51,439 nucleotides of DNA from Paenibacillus rigui (lineage in GTDB: Bacteria; Bacillota; Bacilli; Paenibacillales; NBRC-103111): positions 1 through 51,439 of the forward strand of contig NZ_NMQW01000031.1 in NCBI RefSeq assembly GCF_002234615.1. Reading direction: 5' to 3'. The notes under the pieces are model-generated. The model worked only from the letters and a program-made list of their open reading frames with translations, was not told the DNA's origin and did no database searches. A program made the position numbers and the translations under genes. This document shows, piece after piece, positions 7,658 through 14,996 of the stretch; position 1 is the first letter of the stretch, and every line of letters starts with the position of its first letter.

Positions 7658-7892
7658 TTCTTTTCCTCTCCTGTCATAAAATGTTATAAAATATAATCTA
7701 TTTATACCACGACTTTTCACCTATGGAAATGAGATTGTTTCGACAAAATTAGACATATAGAACTAGGGTCGAAAAAGAGGACACAATGAAACAGCAATTG
7801 AACAGGATGGAGTACAGACAGGCCGGTTTGTATTCGGTATCATAAGGTTATTGCATGACTACAAAGCCCATAGGGCCGGGGAGGAATTACAG

Positions 7893-8921
7893 ATGACCAA
7901 GTTCCGGATTGCCGTGATCGGCTGCGGCGGGATGTCCAAAGCCTGGATCGAATATGCGCTGCAGCGGGAGGATGCGGCCATTGTGGCGATGGTTGATTTG
8001 CGAAAAGAAAGCGCTGCCGCGATGGCCGAGCGTTATGGCATTTCCTGCGGCATTTACGATGATGTGAAACAGGCGATCACCGAGTCGGGGGCGAATCTCG
8101 TATTTGACATCACGATCCCGGAAAGTCACGCTACCGTAGCTACAACAGCGATGGAGCTTGGCTGCGATGTGCTGGGGGAGAAGCCGATGACGGTATCCAT
8201 GGAGGAAGCACGACGCCTCGTAGCCTTGGCGGAGCGCAAAGAGCGAACCTACGCGATTATGCAAAACCGGCGTTATTTGACGCAAATTCGTGCTTTCCGG
8301 GATCTGGTCGCAACAGCCGGGATCGGCGAGATCGGCTTCGTGAATGCCGATTTCTTCCTCGGGCCTCATTTTGGCGGCTTCCGCGATGCCATGGAAAGTC
8401 CGCTGCTGCTGGACATGGCTATACATACTTTTGATCAGGCAAGACTGATTACCGGCAAAGATCCTGTATCCGTGTACTGTCATGAGTTCAACCCTGCCGG
8501 GTCCTGGTATGCGGGAAATGCGGCGGCTATTTGTATTTTTGAATACGCCGACGGGGGTGTGTTTTGTTACCGCGGATCTTGGTGCGCAGAAGGCAGTCCG
8601 ACCTCGTGGGAGGCCCAATGGCGGATTAACGGGAGCAGCGGGACGGCAATGTGGGACGGAACGGAGGCGCCGTTTGCCGAAGTGGTGGTCCCCCAACAGG
8701 AGAGCAACGGTACCGGTTCATTCCGAAGAGTGGAGGCGGAGCTGAGCTGGCAGGGAAGGAATGGCCATCATGGATGTCTTGACGAAATGTTTGCCGCTTT
8801 ATCGGAGGGGCGCAAGCCGGAGACGAACTGCACCGATAACATCAAAAGTATGGCGATGGTGTATGGGGCTCTGCAAAGTGCGAAGGAAGGACGCAAGGTG
8901 CTGCTTTCCGAATTGACCTAA
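7893..8921 (+). CDS. Gfo/Idh/MocA family NAD(P)-dependent oxidoreductase
   Basis: 342 residues. The N-terminal Rossmann fold starts FRIAVIGCGGMSKAWIEYA with GxGxxx, and the family EKP motif appears as LGEKPMTVSMEEA near residue 100, the Lys being the usual catalytic-pocket residue. The C-terminal half is the alpha/beta Gfo/Idh/MocA domain (HTFDQARLITG includes the conserved His). Members oxidise or reduce sugars, inositols or amino-sugar derivatives with NAD(P); no neighbour pins down the substrate. GGGGAGGAA lies nine bases before ATG 7893; an upstream in-frame ATG at 7851 lacks a ribosome site. A second, frameshifted family member lies at 17438. Confidence 0.88.
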   Translation: MTKFRIAVIGCGGMSKAWIEYALQREDAAIVAMVDLRKESAAAMAERYGISCGIYDDVKQAITESGANLVFDITIPESHATVATTAMELGCDVLGEKPMTVSMEEARRLVALAERKERTYAIMQNRRYLTQIRAFRDLVATAGIGEIGFVNADFFLGPHFGGFRDAMESPLLLDMAIHTFDQARLITGKDPVSVYCHEFNPAGSWYAGNAAAICIFEYADGGVFCYRGSWCAEGSPTSWEAQWRINGSSGTAMWDGTEAPFAEVVVPQQESNGTGSFRRVEAELSWQGRNGHHGCLDEMFAALSEGRKPETNCTDNIKSMAMVYGALQSAKEGRKVLLSELT

Positions 8922-9042
8922 GGAAGGCGGTACTCAGGTAAATTATTGAGAAATCGACCCCCATAAACAGCCGGCCTGCTGCGAAGCTGTATAAGTGACT
9001 TCAAGCGGTTGACTATGTGTAGAGGGGTGGTCGGTTTTTCGT

Positions 9043-9246
9043 ATGAACTTATCGAATTGCCGCGGCTGCGGCAAGCTTCAGCTGCAACAGGCCCATGTGC
9101 TTTGTGCCGATTGCTTCAAGCTGCACTTGGAGCAATCCAACCAGATAAAGACATTTCTCCGGATGCATCCCGGGGCTTCAGTTATAGATTTGGCTCGGGA
9201 AACGGGTCTTTCTTTATCCCAAGTCAATGAATTGGTCGGTCGGTAA
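9043..9246 (+). CDS. YvyF-like small protein: zinc ribbon plus helix-turn-helix
   Basis: 67 residues. The N-terminal half carries two CxxC pairs, CRGC at residues 6-9 and CADC about 15 residues later, which should bind one Zn ion. The C-terminal half (MHPGASVIDLARETGLSLSQ) looks like a helix-turn-helix with the pattern I-x-x-L-A-x-x-T-G-L-S-x-x-x-V. This layout matches the flagellar-operon-associated YvyF family of Bacilli, which sit with flgM/flgK; here no flagellar gene is near, so a role in motility is uncertain. GAGGGGTGG lies rather far (about 14 bases) from the ATG. A perfect palindromic terminator follows. Confidence 0.65.
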   Translation: MNLSNCRGCGKLQLQQAHVLCADCFKLHLEQSNQIKTFLRMHPGASVIDLARETGLSLSQVNELVGR

Positions 9247-9269
9247 CTCGGGCTAATAGATAATAAGCA

Positions 9270-9306
9270 GAAGGCGAAGGAGTCCCGGGACTCCTTCGCC
9301 TTCTTT
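9270..9306. terminator. 34-bp perfect palindrome, bidirectional terminator
   Basis: Bases 9270-9286 and 9287-9303 are exact reverse complements (17-bp arms, no spacer), followed by TTT. It lies between the YvyF-like gene and the convergent MFS gene and can stop both transcripts. Confidence 0.85.
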
Positions 9307-9385
9307 AGTAGATAATCAATTATAGAAGCAGTGTTCGGGCGCGAGGGCTCCAAGCGAAATCCAATTGGCTAGGCGCTTCACGGAT

Positions 9386-11023
9386 TTACTTGGAGCTTGC
9401 CTGGCGGCTGTTCCTTTGCTGTTTGGCAGCAAGCAGCAGCCAGGCCGATCCCAGCATGGCAAGCATACAGGCGCATCCGGCGTACAGCGGGCCGAGGCCG
9501 AGGATGCCTACTGCGGCGAAGCCGATTAGCGGGCCCAGTGCAGCACCGATATCGACGACCGTCGTATAGGTCGTCATGTAGGTGACGCGGGAGCTGCCGC
9601 CGGCCATATCGGCAGCCAGCGCGTCGGTGAGCGTGACGATAGCCGTGTTGGCCAGCTGCGCGGCCAGGAGGACGGCGAGCCACGCGAAGAAGGGCAGCTG
9701 CAGCGGGAGCATCGCGAATGCGGCCGCCGCCAGGATGAGGCTGCCCAGGTAGACGGGCAGCCTGCCGCCCGGGCCGTCCGACCATGCGCCGATCCGCGGT
9801 GAAAGCAGCGGCGACCATGCCCAGCGGATGGCCTGCACGATCCCGGCAACCGAAGCGGCGCCTAACGTGGCGCCAAGAAGCATGATCGTACCGGACTCGG
9901 GCAGGTGGCTCTCGATCATCGGGCTCATCGTACCGAGATAGATGCCGAAGAAGATGATGCCGGTCACGAGACCGGACACCAGCACCAGCCACGCCTCCGC
10001 GGAAATCCGCAATGCGGCGGCGAGGCCGCTCACGGCAACGGCACGCGGGCCTCCGCCTGTAATCGCAATGGGTTCACGTGCCTCCGTGCCTTCTGAGCTA
10101 GTGCCGTTCTTCGCATCGGCATCATTCTCGCCCAAGCCAGCGCCGTTTGCCCTCGCTTCGTTCCCGCTGCTTCTCGCGCTGTCCCTGCCCATCGGGGGAA
10201 TGCTCGCTTTTGCCGGCTTTGGACTGGCTCCCGCATTATCCGCGTAAGTGCCGCCCGCACCCACGCTCGGATGGTCTGTGCTCGGCCTCTGCTCGCCTGA
10301 TCTTGCATAGTCATTGCTTGTGCCATGACCGCCTGCCCTCGTGCTATCATCGCCTTCCACACCGCTCCCTGTGCTTGCTTCCGGCTGCGCTGCCTCTGTC
10401 CTAGCAACCGTTGCGGGCACATGACGCCAGGCAAGAGGCAGCCCCGCAAGGATGGCTGCGCCCAGGATCCAAGCCGTGTAGCGGACGCCGATCCATTCGC
10501 CCAGGATGCCTCCGGCGAGCATGCCGAGGAGGCTACCCATGCCCACAATGCCGTTGTAGGTGCCCAGCATGCTGCCTCTATTGGTACGATTGGAAGCCTC
10601 GAGTACAGTCAAATAGCCTCCAATACGCAGCAGAGACCAAGCCGCTCCCCACAGCGTTCTGGCAAGGAACAGCGCCAAGAAGCCTGATAAGCTTCCATAG
10701 GCCCATGTGGTCAGAAGGGCAAGGCTGACTGCGATAATAATACCGGTGCGCTTCGATATCCGGCCATAGAGCCATCCGATCAGGGGGTTCAATGGAAGCC
10801 GGACGAAACGGTTAATCGATAGCAGAAAGCCGACCTGCCATAGGGTTTCCAATCCGAAGGATGTCCAATATACCGGAAGCACGATATACAGCATAGAATC
10901 GCCAAGCAAACAGACGGCCGTGATCCAAGCGATGACTCGAACGGCATGTTTGGGGTTCGGAGCGGGTGTATAGCCAGCAGTAGACGGCAAGGTTCCCTGT
11001 GATGCAGTTAAGGATATGTTCAT
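9386..11023 (-). CDS. MFS transporter with long hydrophilic central loop
   Basis: 545 residues. Residues 25-205 form the first six-helix bundle (LSINRFVRLPLNPLIGWLYG resembles the MFS motif A region; LARTLWGAAWSLLRIGGYL follows), and about 335-530 form the second. Between them lies about 125 residues of Gly/Ser/Ala/Asp-rich low-complexity sequence (TEAAQPEASTGSGVEGDDST onward), far longer than the usual cytoplasmic loop. A drug or sugar exporter is likely. AAGGAGAG lies nine bases before the ATG. It is divergent from an SgrR-type regulator at 11168; in Escherichia coli sgrR neighbours the MFS sugar exporter gene setA, so a regulator-exporter pair is plausible (inference). Confidence 0.85.
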   Translation of the reverse strand: MNISLTASQGTLPSTAGYTPAPNPKHAVRVIAWITAVCLLGDSMLYIVLPVYWTSFGLETLWQVGFLLSINRFVRLPLNPLIGWLYGRISKRTGIIIAVSLALLTTWAYGSLSGFLALFLARTLWGAAWSLLRIGGYLTVLEASNRTNRGSMLGTYNGIVGMGSLLGMLAGGILGEWIGVRYTAWILGAAILAGLPLAWRHVPATVARTEAAQPEASTGSGVEGDDSTRAGGHGTSNDYARSGEQRPSTDHPSVGAGGTYADNAGASPKPAKASIPPMGRDSARSSGNEARANGAGLGENDADAKNGTSSEGTEAREPIAITGGGPRAVAVSGLAAALRISAEAWLVLVSGLVTGIIFFGIYLGTMSPMIESHLPESGTIMLLGATLGAASVAGIVQAIRWAWSPLLSPRIGAWSDGPGGRLPVYLGSLILAAAAFAMLPLQLPFFAWLAVLLAAQLANTAIVTLTDALAADMAGGSSRVTYMTTYTTVVDIGAALGPLIGFAAVGILGLGPLYAGCACMLAMLGSAWLLLAAKQQRNSRQASSK

Positions 11024-11086
11024 ACCTCCAGCTCTCCTTCGTTCATAACGAATACGTTGCTTCCTTTACCTTCCATTGTAATTCGC

Positions 11087-11134
11087 AAAAGGGGAATAAA
11101 AAGTGTAATCTCTAATTAATTGATTTCCCCTTTT
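11087..11134. promoter_or_regulatory. Inverted repeat between the MFS gene and the SgrR-type regulator
   Basis: AAAAGGGGAA (11087-11096) and TTCCCCTTTT (11125-11134) are exact 10-bp arms 28 bp apart, about four helical turns centre to centre. The AT-rich spacer would hold promoter elements for one or both divergent genes. An operator for the adjacent regulator is the natural guess. Confidence 0.45.
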
Positions 11135-11167
11135 TAGGATCGGGGTGCCCAAGGGAGGTTATGGCGG

Positions 11168-13120
11168 ATGAAGCTGTTAGAGCATTATGCCCGGATTTAT
11201 GACCGATGGAAGGAGAGGGGCTCAGGCAGCGATGCCTTTATGGAGGTGACGGTCCCTGGGCTTGCCGTCTGGTTTTACTGCTCGGAACGGAATGCCAAGC
11301 TGTTAATTCAATCCATGCAGCGCAAGGGCTGGATTGTATGGCGGCCAGGGCAGGGAAGAGGACACAAGTCCCGCGTATGCTGTGCAGCCATCCCTGACCA
11401 GTTGATCGTAGAACATGCAAAAGAGCTGCTGGATTCGGGCCATGTGCAAGAAGCGGTAGAACTGCTGGAAGCTCCTTTCCTTACAGACCAAGGAAGAGGG
11501 CAGCTTCTCCATACGATGCAGCAATCGTTCCGTTATTTGCCCCAGGGCACTGGCAAACAACAAGCCCATCGGGCATCGCTCCGATTTCCTTCTTACCGGC
11601 AGCCCGGTTCTTTGGATCCGGCCTATGCTACCCGCCGAACCGAGCTGCATTGGATTCGTCAGCTTTACGATACGCTGGTGCTGTATGATATCGACCAACA
11701 AGGCTACCAGTCGGGTCTTGCACATCATTGGGAAAGTGACAGGTCAGCCCGAAGGTGGAGATTTTATCTTCAAAAGCATGTACAGTTTCATAATGGAGCT
11801 GCCTTTACCGCGGACGATGTACGTTTCACCCTGGAACGGCTTGCTTCAGCTGCTCTGAGAGAAGCAGCTTCCCCCCGTTCTCTGTATGATCACTTGTTCA
11901 GCGGGATCAAAAAGGTAGAGCCGCTTCATGATCATTTAATCGAGATCGAGTGGGAGCAAGGCTGTTATCAGCTTCTTGGCCTTTTGACACTTCCCTGCGC
12001 AAGTATTGTACCCGTCTCGCTTGGCGGGGACGGGCACTTGAAGCCTGTCGGGACAGGGCCCTTTATGTTATCACGCAGGGAGGAGCGGCTATTGGTATTG
12101 AAGGCGAATCCTTCGTATTATCTTCGGCCGACCCAATTGGATCAAGTCGAAATGTGGTGCTTGCCTGAAATTTATGAGCAGGGTAAGGGCGTAGAATGGG
12201 AAGAGCAGGAAGGTGAAGGGATGAACTTCTGGCATTATTGGGCGGGGCAGCAGTCCGATGCGCCATGGGAATGGCTGGAACGTATGGATCGCGGCTGCAA
12301 ATATGTACTCATGAATCAAGCGAAACAGGGACCGCTTCAGCAGCTCTCGTTAAGAGAGCAGATACATAAGGCCATTCGTCAGGTAAATGCCATGCATGAT
12401 CTGGGAGGCAACAGGGGGGAATTGGCGCACAGTTTCGTACGGGGAATGGACAAGATCACAGACCGTGGGGAGAGCGGGGAGGGCTTGGCTCTAACAAGTG
12501 AATCCAAACGAAACAACGAATCCAGCATGTGCGGCGAATCCAGCAGCGAGCCCGGGGAACCACTCGATAAGCTTCATGAACCCGGCAGGAAACAAGTATC
12601 CGAGCCCGAAGCCTCTATGCATAATTCAAGCACACCTATTCAACGGCTTGAATTGGTAACTTATGCGGGAGCGGGCCATGAAAGAGATGCTGACTGGCTG
12701 CAGCAAGAGCTGAAGAAGACAGGAATCGAGCTGCACATTCGATGGGTGCCTTATGAGATGCTTGGTCATCCCGATACGCTGGCGACTGCCGACCTATGGC
12801 TGCTAGAGCAGCCGGTCGATGCGGATGATGAAGCCGCTATGTGGGCTATACTGGGAAGCGATCAAAGCCCGCTGCGCAGCTGCCTGAGTCCTGGCCGGCG
12901 GAATGAACTTGAGCGTCGGCTTGGCCTGTTGCAGCTTGAGCAGTCCCGTTCCGCACGTTTGCAAGGCCTTTCCCGACTGGAGCGGGAGCTGCTGGACGAA
13001 CGTGCGATTGTGTTATGGTACCGCTGGCGGCAGATGGCTTCCTTCCCTTCGGAACTTCAGGGTGTCAGTATCGGTTCCCTGGGCTGGGTCGATTATAAAG
13101 CTCTGTGGTTTAGGGAGTAG
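11168..13120 (+). CDS. SgrR-type transcriptional regulator with solute-binding domain
   Basis: 650 residues. The N-terminus (MKLLEHYARIYDRWKERGSG, then LAVWFYCSERNAKLLIQSMQ and GWIVWRPGQGRGHKSRV) is the SgrR_N winged helix-turn-helix. Residues about 150-415 resemble a family-5 extracellular solute-binding protein (SLDPAYATRRTELHWIRQLY, WRFYLQKHVQFHNGAAFTAD, VGTGPFML), but there is no signal peptide, so it acts in the cytoplasm and likely senses a small ligand. Residues about 425-492 are a hydrophilic Glu/Ser-rich insertion absent from the paralogue at 26313. GGGAGG lies nine bases before ATG 11168. It probably controls the divergent MFS gene. Confidence 0.88.
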   Translation: MKLLEHYARIYDRWKERGSGSDAFMEVTVPGLAVWFYCSERNAKLLIQSMQRKGWIVWRPGQGRGHKSRVCCAAIPDQLIVEHAKELLDSGHVQEAVELLEAPFLTDQGRGQLLHTMQQSFRYLPQGTGKQQAHRASLRFPSYRQPGSLDPAYATRRTELHWIRQLYDTLVLYDIDQQGYQSGLAHHWESDRSARRWRFYLQKHVQFHNGAAFTADDVRFTLERLASAALREAASPRSLYDHLFSGIKKVEPLHDHLIEIEWEQGCYQLLGLLTLPCASIVPVSLGGDGHLKPVGTGPFMLSRREERLLVLKANPSYYLRPTQLDQVEMWCLPEIYEQGKGVEWEEQEGEGMNFWHYWAGQQSDAPWEWLERMDRGCKYVLMNQAKQGPLQQLSLREQIHKAIRQVNAMHDLGGNRGELAHSFVRGMDKITDRGESGEGLALTSESKRNNESSMCGESSSEPGEPLDKLHEPGRKQVSEPEASMHNSSTPIQRLELVTYAGAGHERDADWLQQELKKTGIELHIRWVPYEMLGHPDTLATADLWLLEQPVDADDEAAMWAILGSDQSPLRSCLSPGRRNELERRLGLLQLEQSRSARLQGLSRLERELLDERAIVLWYRWRQMASFPSELQGVSIGSLGWVDYKALWFRE

Positions 13121-13154
13121 GGAGAAACATACCGCATTCCCGTTCCCTTCGGCA

Positions 13155-13457
13155 TCAGGCGGACTGTAAAATTTTGTCCAGCAGGTTGCCCCGGATTAAC
13201 CGGATTCTTTCTTTAACGTAGAAATCATAAGCTGCGCCCTTGAGCTCCTTCAGCTCGACAGGCTGCTCCGTATCGTTGTCTATAATCGATAAGGTGCCGT
13301 TATCGTAAAACTTGAAGGTCAGATCGACCCAGAATACGCCTGCCGAATCGAGAATTTTATCAATTTGGGCCTCTGTCAAATAGTCGCTGTTATCGAGCAT
13401 CCTTTGCTTGTAGAAATCCCGTTCAATAAATCTGGCTTTCACCGCATTCGTATTCAT
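13155..13457 (-). CDS. Unknown 100-residue protein under an SOS-type promoter
   Basis: A small soluble protein of 100 residues, starting MNTNAVKARFIERDFYKQRM and ending RGNLLDKILQSA. It is highly charged, with predicted helices at both ends and a short beta-rich centre (VFWVDLTFKFYDNGTLSIID). No signal peptide, membrane helix, cysteine pair or LysM motif is visible, so it is not a YneA-like division inhibitor by sequence, and I recognise no family. ATG 13457 has GAGAGGGG eight bases upstream; TTG 13475 is an unlikely alternative. The promoter at 13503-13530 carries two LexA-type boxes, so expression on DNA damage is expected. It is monocistronic, convergent with the SgrR-type gene. Confidence 0.75.
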   Translation of the reverse strand: MNTNAVKARFIERDFYKQRMLDNSDYLTEAQIDKILDSAGVFWVDLTFKFYDNGTLSIIDNDTEQPVELKELKGAAYDFYVKERIRLIRGNLLDKILQSA

Positions 13458-13481
13458 GGTCTGCACCCCTCTCAAGTTATA

Positions 13482-13530
13482 GGAACATTTGTTCTTGTTC
13501 TTATTATATCAAACATTTGTTCGTAGTCAA
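13482..13530 (-). promoter_or_regulatory. Strong SigA promoter with two LexA (DinR) boxes
   Basis: On the minus strand, TTGACT (13525-13530) and TATAAT (13503-13508) are 16 bp apart. CGAACAAATGTTTG (13510-13523) fills the spacer and matches the Bacillus LexA consensus CGAACRNRYGTTYC at 13 of 14 positions. AGAACAAATGTTCC (13482-13495) lies at the transcription start and also matches at 13 of 14. Binding at either would block RNA polymerase. Confidence 0.85.
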
Positions 13531-13621
13531 TATTTTACAGAACATTTTTATGTTCGGCTTCTTGTAAGGAGGTTCAAGGCTGCGGGCCATGCTTCCCTGA
13601 ACGTCTTCCTGTGCTCGGCTT

Positions 13622-14137
13622 TCAGCCTTTAGGTGTCGTATCATCATTTGATTCCGGCTGTATCGGCGACGGCTGCCCGGGGACGGAAGCTTTATTTTTG
13701 TTACCATTAAACAGAGCCTCGGTCAACGACTGCAGCTTTTCCATGACTTTCCCGTACCCGAAGCCGACAAGAAAGGAAATACCGATCTTACTGATCATCG
13801 AATCGCCCGTTTGCAGCAGCAGAATGCCGCTTTGGAATAAAATGATCGTCATGATCGCCGCTCCTCCGCATTTAATCGGACGCAGCAAATACCAGAACAA
13901 CCAGCGTTCGGTCAGGTTATGATAATAGTCGTGGAACAGGCGGAGCGCGTACAAGGTGCCGCCGATCGAGCCGGCCAAACCGTAATACACATACTCCTCC
14001 ACCATATTGAAATTAACACCGAACAGCTCCATTACCCAACCGCTCCGTACGATCCCCATCATCCAAAAGCAGCCCACATACCAGGCCGTTAAATAAGCCA
14101 GCACCCCGAGCTTGTACCATAAGTCTTTGCCCTGCAT
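13622..14137 (-). CDS. Unknown integral membrane protein, about 171 aa
   Basis: The product has about four hydrophobic segments (LGVLAYLTAWYVGCFWMMGI; a stretch around YYGLAGSIGGTLYAL; GGAAIMTIILFQSGILLL; ISKIGISFLVGFGYGKVM) and a polar, Pro/Ser-rich C-terminus. I do not recognise a family. The reading frame remains open upstream to 14302, but that extension crosses a strong terminator for thymidine kinase (14233-14270), so a later start is needed. I choose ATG 14137 (MQGKDLWYK), with AAGGCGGG upstream; ATG 14155 is an alternative with a poorly placed site. A weak promoter with TAGAAT as -10 is visible just before. Confidence 0.6.
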   Translation of the reverse strand: MQGKDLWYKLGVLAYLTAWYVGCFWMMGIVRSGWVMELFGVNFNMVEEYVYYGLAGSIGGTLYALRLFHDYYHNLTERWLFWYLLRPIKCGGAAIMTIILFQSGILLLQTGDSMISKIGISFLVGFGYGKVMEKLQSLTEALFNGNKNKASVPGQPSPIQPESNDDTTPKG

Positions 14138-14232
14138 GGTCTCACCCGCCTTCATATCCCTTTGTATTCTATCGTATGAAGCGGGGAGAGTAATGGTTAC
14201 ATCATGCGTTTGAGACTTTGAGGCGACGCAGC

Positions 14233-14270
14233 AAAAAAACCAAGAGAGCAGCAGCGCTGCATCCTCTTGG
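14233..14270 (-). terminator. Rho-independent terminator after thymidine kinase
   Basis: On the minus strand CCAAGAG and CTCTTGG form the stem with an inner GCAGC/GCTGC stem, followed by seven T residues. It ends the tdk transcript and shows that the following membrane-protein gene starts further downstream. Confidence 0.85.
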
Positions 14271-14311
14271 CTTAAGTTCAACAAGTTCAATCCGGTAGCC
14301 ATGCTTTCTTC

Positions 14312-14890
14312 CTATAGGCTTTGGGCCTGCTTTCTTTTCAGGGAATAACATTTGCGGCAAACCGGCAGGTAGCTTTCGTTGCCTCCGATCTGAATTTGCG
14401 CGCCCTCAAAGACCGGCTTTCCGTCCTCGCAGCGCATGTTCATGATCGCTTTTTTGTCGCAATACCAGCATATCGTTTTGATTTCGTCAATTTGATCGGC
14501 GAGCGCCAGCAAGTGGTAGCTTCCCTCGAACAGCTGTCCCATGAAGTCTGCACGCAGGCCGTAGGCGATAACGGGAATGTTGAGCGTATCGACGATTTCC
14601 GTCAGCTGGAGCACCTGTTCCTTTTGCAGAAACTGACACTCATCAATCAGAATACAGTTCGGCTTCTCCGCTGCGGCGAGCTTTACCATGTCGATATGCT
14701 CATCGATAATCATTGCTTTTTTCTGCATGCCGATGCGTGAAGCTACAGTACCGACGCCGTAACGGTCGTCGACGGCCGGGGTGAATAACAGCACCTTTTT
14801 ACCCTGTTCCTCATAATTGTGAGCGGTACGCAGCACTTCAATTGATTTGCCGCTGTTCATCGTGCCGTACCGGTAATAAAGTTTTGCCAC
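14312..14890 (-). CDS. tdk: Thymidine kinase (type II)
   Basis: 192 residues. It phosphorylates thymidine to dTMP with ATP in nucleotide salvage. The P-loop is GTMNSGKS near residue 10, the Walker B/catalytic region is CILIDECQFL with the catalytic Glu, and the lid and thymidine-binding region reads GLRADFMGQLFEGS. Two Zn-binding pairs appear as CWYC and CRKC in the C-terminal third. The start is taken as GTG 14890 (VAKLYYRYGTMNSGKS), which gives the normal family length; GGAGAGGA lies about 12 bases upstream. The longer open frame to 15004 has no ribosome site. It is monocistronic with its own terminator. Confidence 0.9.
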   Translation of the reverse strand: MAKLYYRYGTMNSGKSIEVLRTAHNYEEQGKKVLLFTPAVDDRYGVGTVASRIGMQKKAMIIDEHIDMVKLAAAEKPNCILIDECQFLQKEQVLQLTEIVDTLNIPVIAYGLRADFMGQLFEGSYHLLALADQIDEIKTICWYCDKKAIMNMRCEDGKPVFEGAQIQIGGNESYLPVCRKCYSLKRKQAQSL

Positions 14891-14996
14891 GTAGATAGAC
14901 AGTCCTCTCCGCTGAAATATGCTCTCTATGATAGCACAGGATGGATTGGAAAAGTATAGGTCTTGTATGGAAGCGATGCACGATACCGGAAGCGGA

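Noticed and set aside
7739-7773. TTCGACA and GGTCGAA near the divergent promoters at 7.7 kb as Spo0A boxes
   Set aside because: They are in inverted orientation, 20 bp apart and not clearly placed on a promoter; single boxes of this length are expected several times by chance in the window.
14138-14302. N-terminal extension of the 171-residue membrane protein to 14302
   Set aside because: The extension would cross the strong terminator at 14233-14270, so it is upstream non-coding sequence.
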